In this document: positions 34,245 through 36,168 of the stretch, piece by piece
Position numbering within the stretch: the first letter of the stretch is position 1
How the letters are laid out: each line of letters opens with the position of its first letter
Source of the DNA: Prochlorococcus sp. AG-412-I05
Lineage (GTDB): Bacteria; Cyanobacteriota; Cyanobacteriia; PCC-6307; Cyanobiaceae
Direction of reading: 5' to 3'
Assembly (NCBI GenBank): GCA_003214855.1
Contig: QCLC01000018.1
Span: 1-36,168 of the forward strand
DNA length: 36,168 nt
Translations under genes and position numbers: made by a program
Notes under the pieces: generated by a model
What the model was told of the DNA's origin: nothing
Seen by the model: only the letters and a program-made list of their open reading frames with translations
Databases searched by the model: none

Positions 34245-35495
34245 GTGACCAGCACTCTGCCCTCTCAGCCCAAAGATGCGGACCTCGCTGTGAGTGCGCG
34301 ACCTTCTGCCCAGGGGCGTTTCGGCAGATATGGGGGGCAGTATGTGCCCGAAACCTTGATGCCTGCCTTGGCTGAACTGGAGCAAGCAGCTGCGCAGGCA
34401 TGGAAAGATCCTGCCTTTACTGCTGAGTTGGATCGGTTGCTGCGTCGTTATGTGGGTCGGGCGACGCCGCTTTATGAGGCTGAGCGACTCACAGCTCATT
34501 ACTGCCGTTCAGACGGAGGCCCCAGGATTTGGCTTAAGCGTGAGGATCTCAATCACACCGGTGCTCACAAAATCAATAACGCTTTGGGTCAGGCTCTGTT
34601 GGCGTTACGCATGGGTAAAAAGCGGATCATTGCCGAAACAGGTGCGGGTCAACACGGCGTGGCCACGGCCACGGTGTGTGCCCGCTTTGGCCTTGAGTGT
34701 GTTGTTTACATGGGTGCTGAGGACATGCGCCGTCAGGCGTTGAATGTGTTCCGCATGCGTCTGCTTGGAGCCACTGTGCAGCCTGTAACTGCAGGCACGG
34801 CCACGCTGAAGGATGCGACGAGTGAGGCGATTCGTGATTGGGTCACCAATGTGGAGAGCACCCATTACATCCTTGGCTCGGTGGCTGGTCCCCATCCCTA
34901 TCCGATGCTTGTTAGAGACTTTCATGCCGTGATTGGTCAGGAGGCCAGGCAGCAGTGTGCTGAGGCTTTCGGTCGCTTGCCTGATGTTCTCTTGGCGTGC
35001 GTGGGTGGAGGGTCCAATGCCATGGGTTTGTTTCATCCCTTCGTGCAGGACCGCTCTGTGCGCATGATTGGAGTTGAAGCTGCTGGTGATGGTGTTGAAA
35101 CTGGTCGTCATGCGGCAACAATCACCGAGGGTCGAGTAGGCGTTTTGCATGGAGCGATGAGTTTGTTGCTTCAGGATGATGAAGGTCAGGTGCAAGAAGC
35201 CCATTCGATTAGTGCCGGCCTCGACTACCCGGGAGTGGGTCCAGAACACAGCTACTTATGTGAGATTGGTCGGGCGGAGTATGCCGCTGTTAGCGATCAG
35301 CAGGCTTTGGATGCCCTGCGCTTGGTGAGTGAATTAGAGGGAATTATTCCTGCCCTGGAGACGGCCCATGCCTTTGCTTGGTTAGAGACGCTTTGCCCCA
35401 CGCTCGCCGCTGGAACAGAAGTGGTGATCAATTGCTCTGGTCGTGGCGATAAGGATGTCAACACCGTGGCAGAGAAACTTGGTCATCAGCTTTGA
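34245..35495 (+). CDS. trpB: Tryptophan synthase beta chain
   Basis: 416 residues; PLP enzyme that joins indole and serine in the last step of tryptophan synthesis, in complex with TrpA. Seen: [19 protein letters not shown] at the N-terminus of the fold, the PLP-Lys in [51 protein letters not shown] (phosphate cup), [13 protein letters not shown] and [18 protein letters not shown] 34245 (TSTLPSQ...) is chosen for length; upstream codons to 34185 are open but look non-coding. No trpA beside it. The gene may have its own promoter in the 110 bases after the ATPase relic. Confidence 0.96.
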   Translation: MTSTLPSQPKDADLAVSARPSAQGRFGRYGGQYVPETLMPALAELEQAAAQAWKDPAFTAELDRLLRRYVGRATPLYEAERLTAHYCRSDGGPRIWLKREDLNHTGAHKINNALGQALLALRMGKKRIIAETGAGQHGVATATVCARFGLECVVYMGAEDMRRQALNVFRMRLLGATVQPVTAGTATLKDATSEAIRDWVTNVESTHYILGSVAGPHPYPMLVRDFHAVIGQEARQQCAEAFGRLPDVLLACVGGGSNAMGLFHPFVQDRSVRMIGVEAAGDGVETGRHAATITEGRVGVLHGAMSLLLQDDEGQVQEAHSISAGLDYPGVGPEHSYLCEIGRAEYAAVSDQQALDALRLVSELEGIIPALETAHAFAWLETLCPTLAAGTEVVINCSGRGDKDVNTVAEKLGHQL

Positions 35496-35688
35496 GTGAT
35501 GGCTACCGGCAGTCTTAAGGCACTCGCTGCTGCCTGGCGCTGCTGCCTGGTGATGAGTTGCCGGGAGTAGCTAAGGCGAGGGTTGGGATCTAGGTATTTT
35601 TTTTGCTTGCTAACCCAGTGACTACCTCAAGCGCTTCTCTGCAACTCAGTTCTCAAAGCATCATTATCTGAGCATTGAGTCGATCCCC
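35496..35688. other. Gap after trpB with repeat and hairpin
   Basis: A 13-base unit, CGCTGCTGCCTGG, is tandemly repeated at 35525-35537 and 35538-35550. It lies in the loop of an imperfect inverted repeat formed by 35502-35510 (GCTAC/CGGC) and 35560-35571 (GCCG/GTAGC). A run of eight T follows at about 35597-35604, so this may be the trpB terminator region. No gene seen. Confidence 0.4.
35525..35550 (+). repeat. Two tandem copies of a 13-base unit
   Basis: CGCTGCTGCCTGG occurs twice with no spacer and no mismatch, immediately downstream of trpB. Too short to identify as an element; it may be a recent slip duplication. Confidence 0.7.
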
Positions 35689-35931
35689 GTGGAGCGTTCC
35701 CTTCGCATACCTCTATACGTGGCAAGTGCTGCGGCGCTTGCCTTAGCTGGTTCTCCCATTCAGCCTGTTGTCGCTCAAGACGACAGCAGTGCTCGCCTAA
35801 ATAACTTGCTCAATCTTCAAAACTGGTTAAGAAAAAAACAATTGATTCATCGCAAAATGCTCATGCCACATGCCACATGCCACAATAGTTATGATGGTAG
35901 AAAATATTATTTAATATGCGAATCTGTATGA
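35689..35931 (+). CDS. Small secreted protein of unknown function
   Basis: 80 residues from GTG 35689, with a strong signal peptide (RIPLYVASAAALALAGSPIQPVVA, cleavage likely before QDD). The mature part (DDSSARLNNLLNLQNWLRKKQ ... YDGRKYYLICESV) has two cysteines. Its first mature residues recall small secreted proteins I have seen in marine picocyanobacteria (Q/D-rich start followed by a short Leu/Asn helix), but I cannot name a family. Within the coding region three tandem copies of ATGCCAC lie at 35863-35883; since 7 is not a multiple of 3, gain or loss of a copy would change the reading frame. Not followed by another gene for 195 bases. Confidence 0.6.
   Translation: MERSLRIPLYVASAAALALAGSPIQPVVAQDDSSARLNNLLNLQNWLRKKQLIHRKMLMPHATCHNSYDGRKYYLICESV
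35863..35883 (+). repeat. Three tandem copies of the heptamer ATGCCAC
   Basis: Perfect 7-base units x3 inside the small secreted-protein gene. The unit length would shift the frame on any copy-number change. Confidence 0.75.
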
Positions 35932-36126
35932 TTCCAAATATTCACCCCTGGTGGATATCTTTATCCAGTGAGTTGGCTTGTATTTGATTGAGCCTTAAAT
36001 CCCTGTTTTAAGGCAAGCGTTTCAGGGCATCATGAGGAATTGTTGACCAACTTACAAAACCTGTGTTCAGATCACACCATCAGAGGATAACGCTGCTAGA
36101 AAGGTAGGGATTGAAAGGATTGATTA

Positions 36127-36168
36127 ATGGCAACTCTTGAGCAGTTCAAGCAAATCCGATCCTCTGTA
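36127..36168 (+). CDS. 5' end of an unidentified gene, cut by the window edge
   Basis: ATG 36127 is preceded by AAGGA about 8 bases upstream, a good ribosome-binding site. Fourteen codons are visible (MATLEQFKQIRSSV), a helical, charged start that is too short to identify. The gap before it (35932-36126) is AT-rich and holds no other frame I would call. Confidence 0.5.
   Translation, partial: MATLEQFKQIRSSV

Noticed and set aside
34605-35249. 214-codon minus-strand open frame opposite trpB
   Set aside because: Antisense to trpB with no motif or ribosome-binding site.
1-36168. CRISPR array, tRNA, rRNA, phage or transposon genes
   Set aside because: No regular spaced repeats, cloverleaf-like sequence, transposase, integrase or phage structural gene was seen on reading both strands; weak tRNA or sRNA genes could still be missed by eye.

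Overview
This window looks like the chromosome of a marine unicellular cyanobacterium of the Synechococcus/Prochlorococcus group, most likely a high-GC, low-light-type Prochlorococcus or a close marine Synechococcus. The pointers are oxygenic-photosynthesis genes (ndhH, chlM, a complete stretch of phylloquinone genes), cyanobacterial-only small families (DUF3285, an Rre1/Ycf29-type regulator), dense packing with very short or overlapping gene junctions, and few GCGATCGC (HIP1) sites. The species call is inference; no rRNA or tRNA gene is visible.

Layout. 1-2297: a gene-poor left end with a frameshifted relic of a LuxR/NarL-type regulator, a start-less reading frame, and an orphan periplasmic-type binding protein. 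2298-5248: argS overlapping a HisC-like aminotransferase. 5297-9114 (minus): a tight operon prfB (with programmed +1 frameshift), DUF3285 protein, ybeY, dgkA, trpG and a metal-site-less metallo-beta-lactamase-fold protein. 9150-10344: glutaredoxin plus gshB. 10345-11809: an AT-rich insert carrying one FkbM-type methyltransferase, bounded by two copies of the gshB 3' end. 11812-17364: the phylloquinone (vitamin K1) cluster menF / menA-menC-menE / thioesterase, with a TM2 protein and a small membrane ORF inserted. 17682-19700: a large secreted-type protein with C-terminal calcium-binding RTX-like repeats, broken by two homopolymer frameshifts. 19875-21680: a 42-aa membrane peptide, a DUF2752 protein and ndhH. 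21727-26558: rsmH, DUF456 protein, a membrane protein, cysteine desulfurase, a secreted unknown and the response regulator. 26562-30785: an RluA-type protein lacking the catalytic Asp, a decayed intergenic region, chlM, nagA, purE. 30862-33574: membrane unknown, AI-2E/PerM-type transporter, cysC, SUI1 factor. 33762-36168: a heavy-metal P-type ATPase relic, trpB, a small secreted protein and the 5' end of another gene.

How the genes work together: most are housekeeping (translation, tryptophan, purine, glutathione, Fe-S, sulfate activation) or photosynthesis cofactors (phylloquinone for photosystem I, Mg-protoporphyrin methylation for chlorophyll, NDH-1 for cyclic electron flow). The accessory signal is concentrated in four places: the left end, the gshB/menF insert, the RTX gene and the 27.6-28.3 kb and 33.6-34.1 kb relic zones. 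I found no CRISPR array, prophage, transposase, integrase or recognisable defence system.
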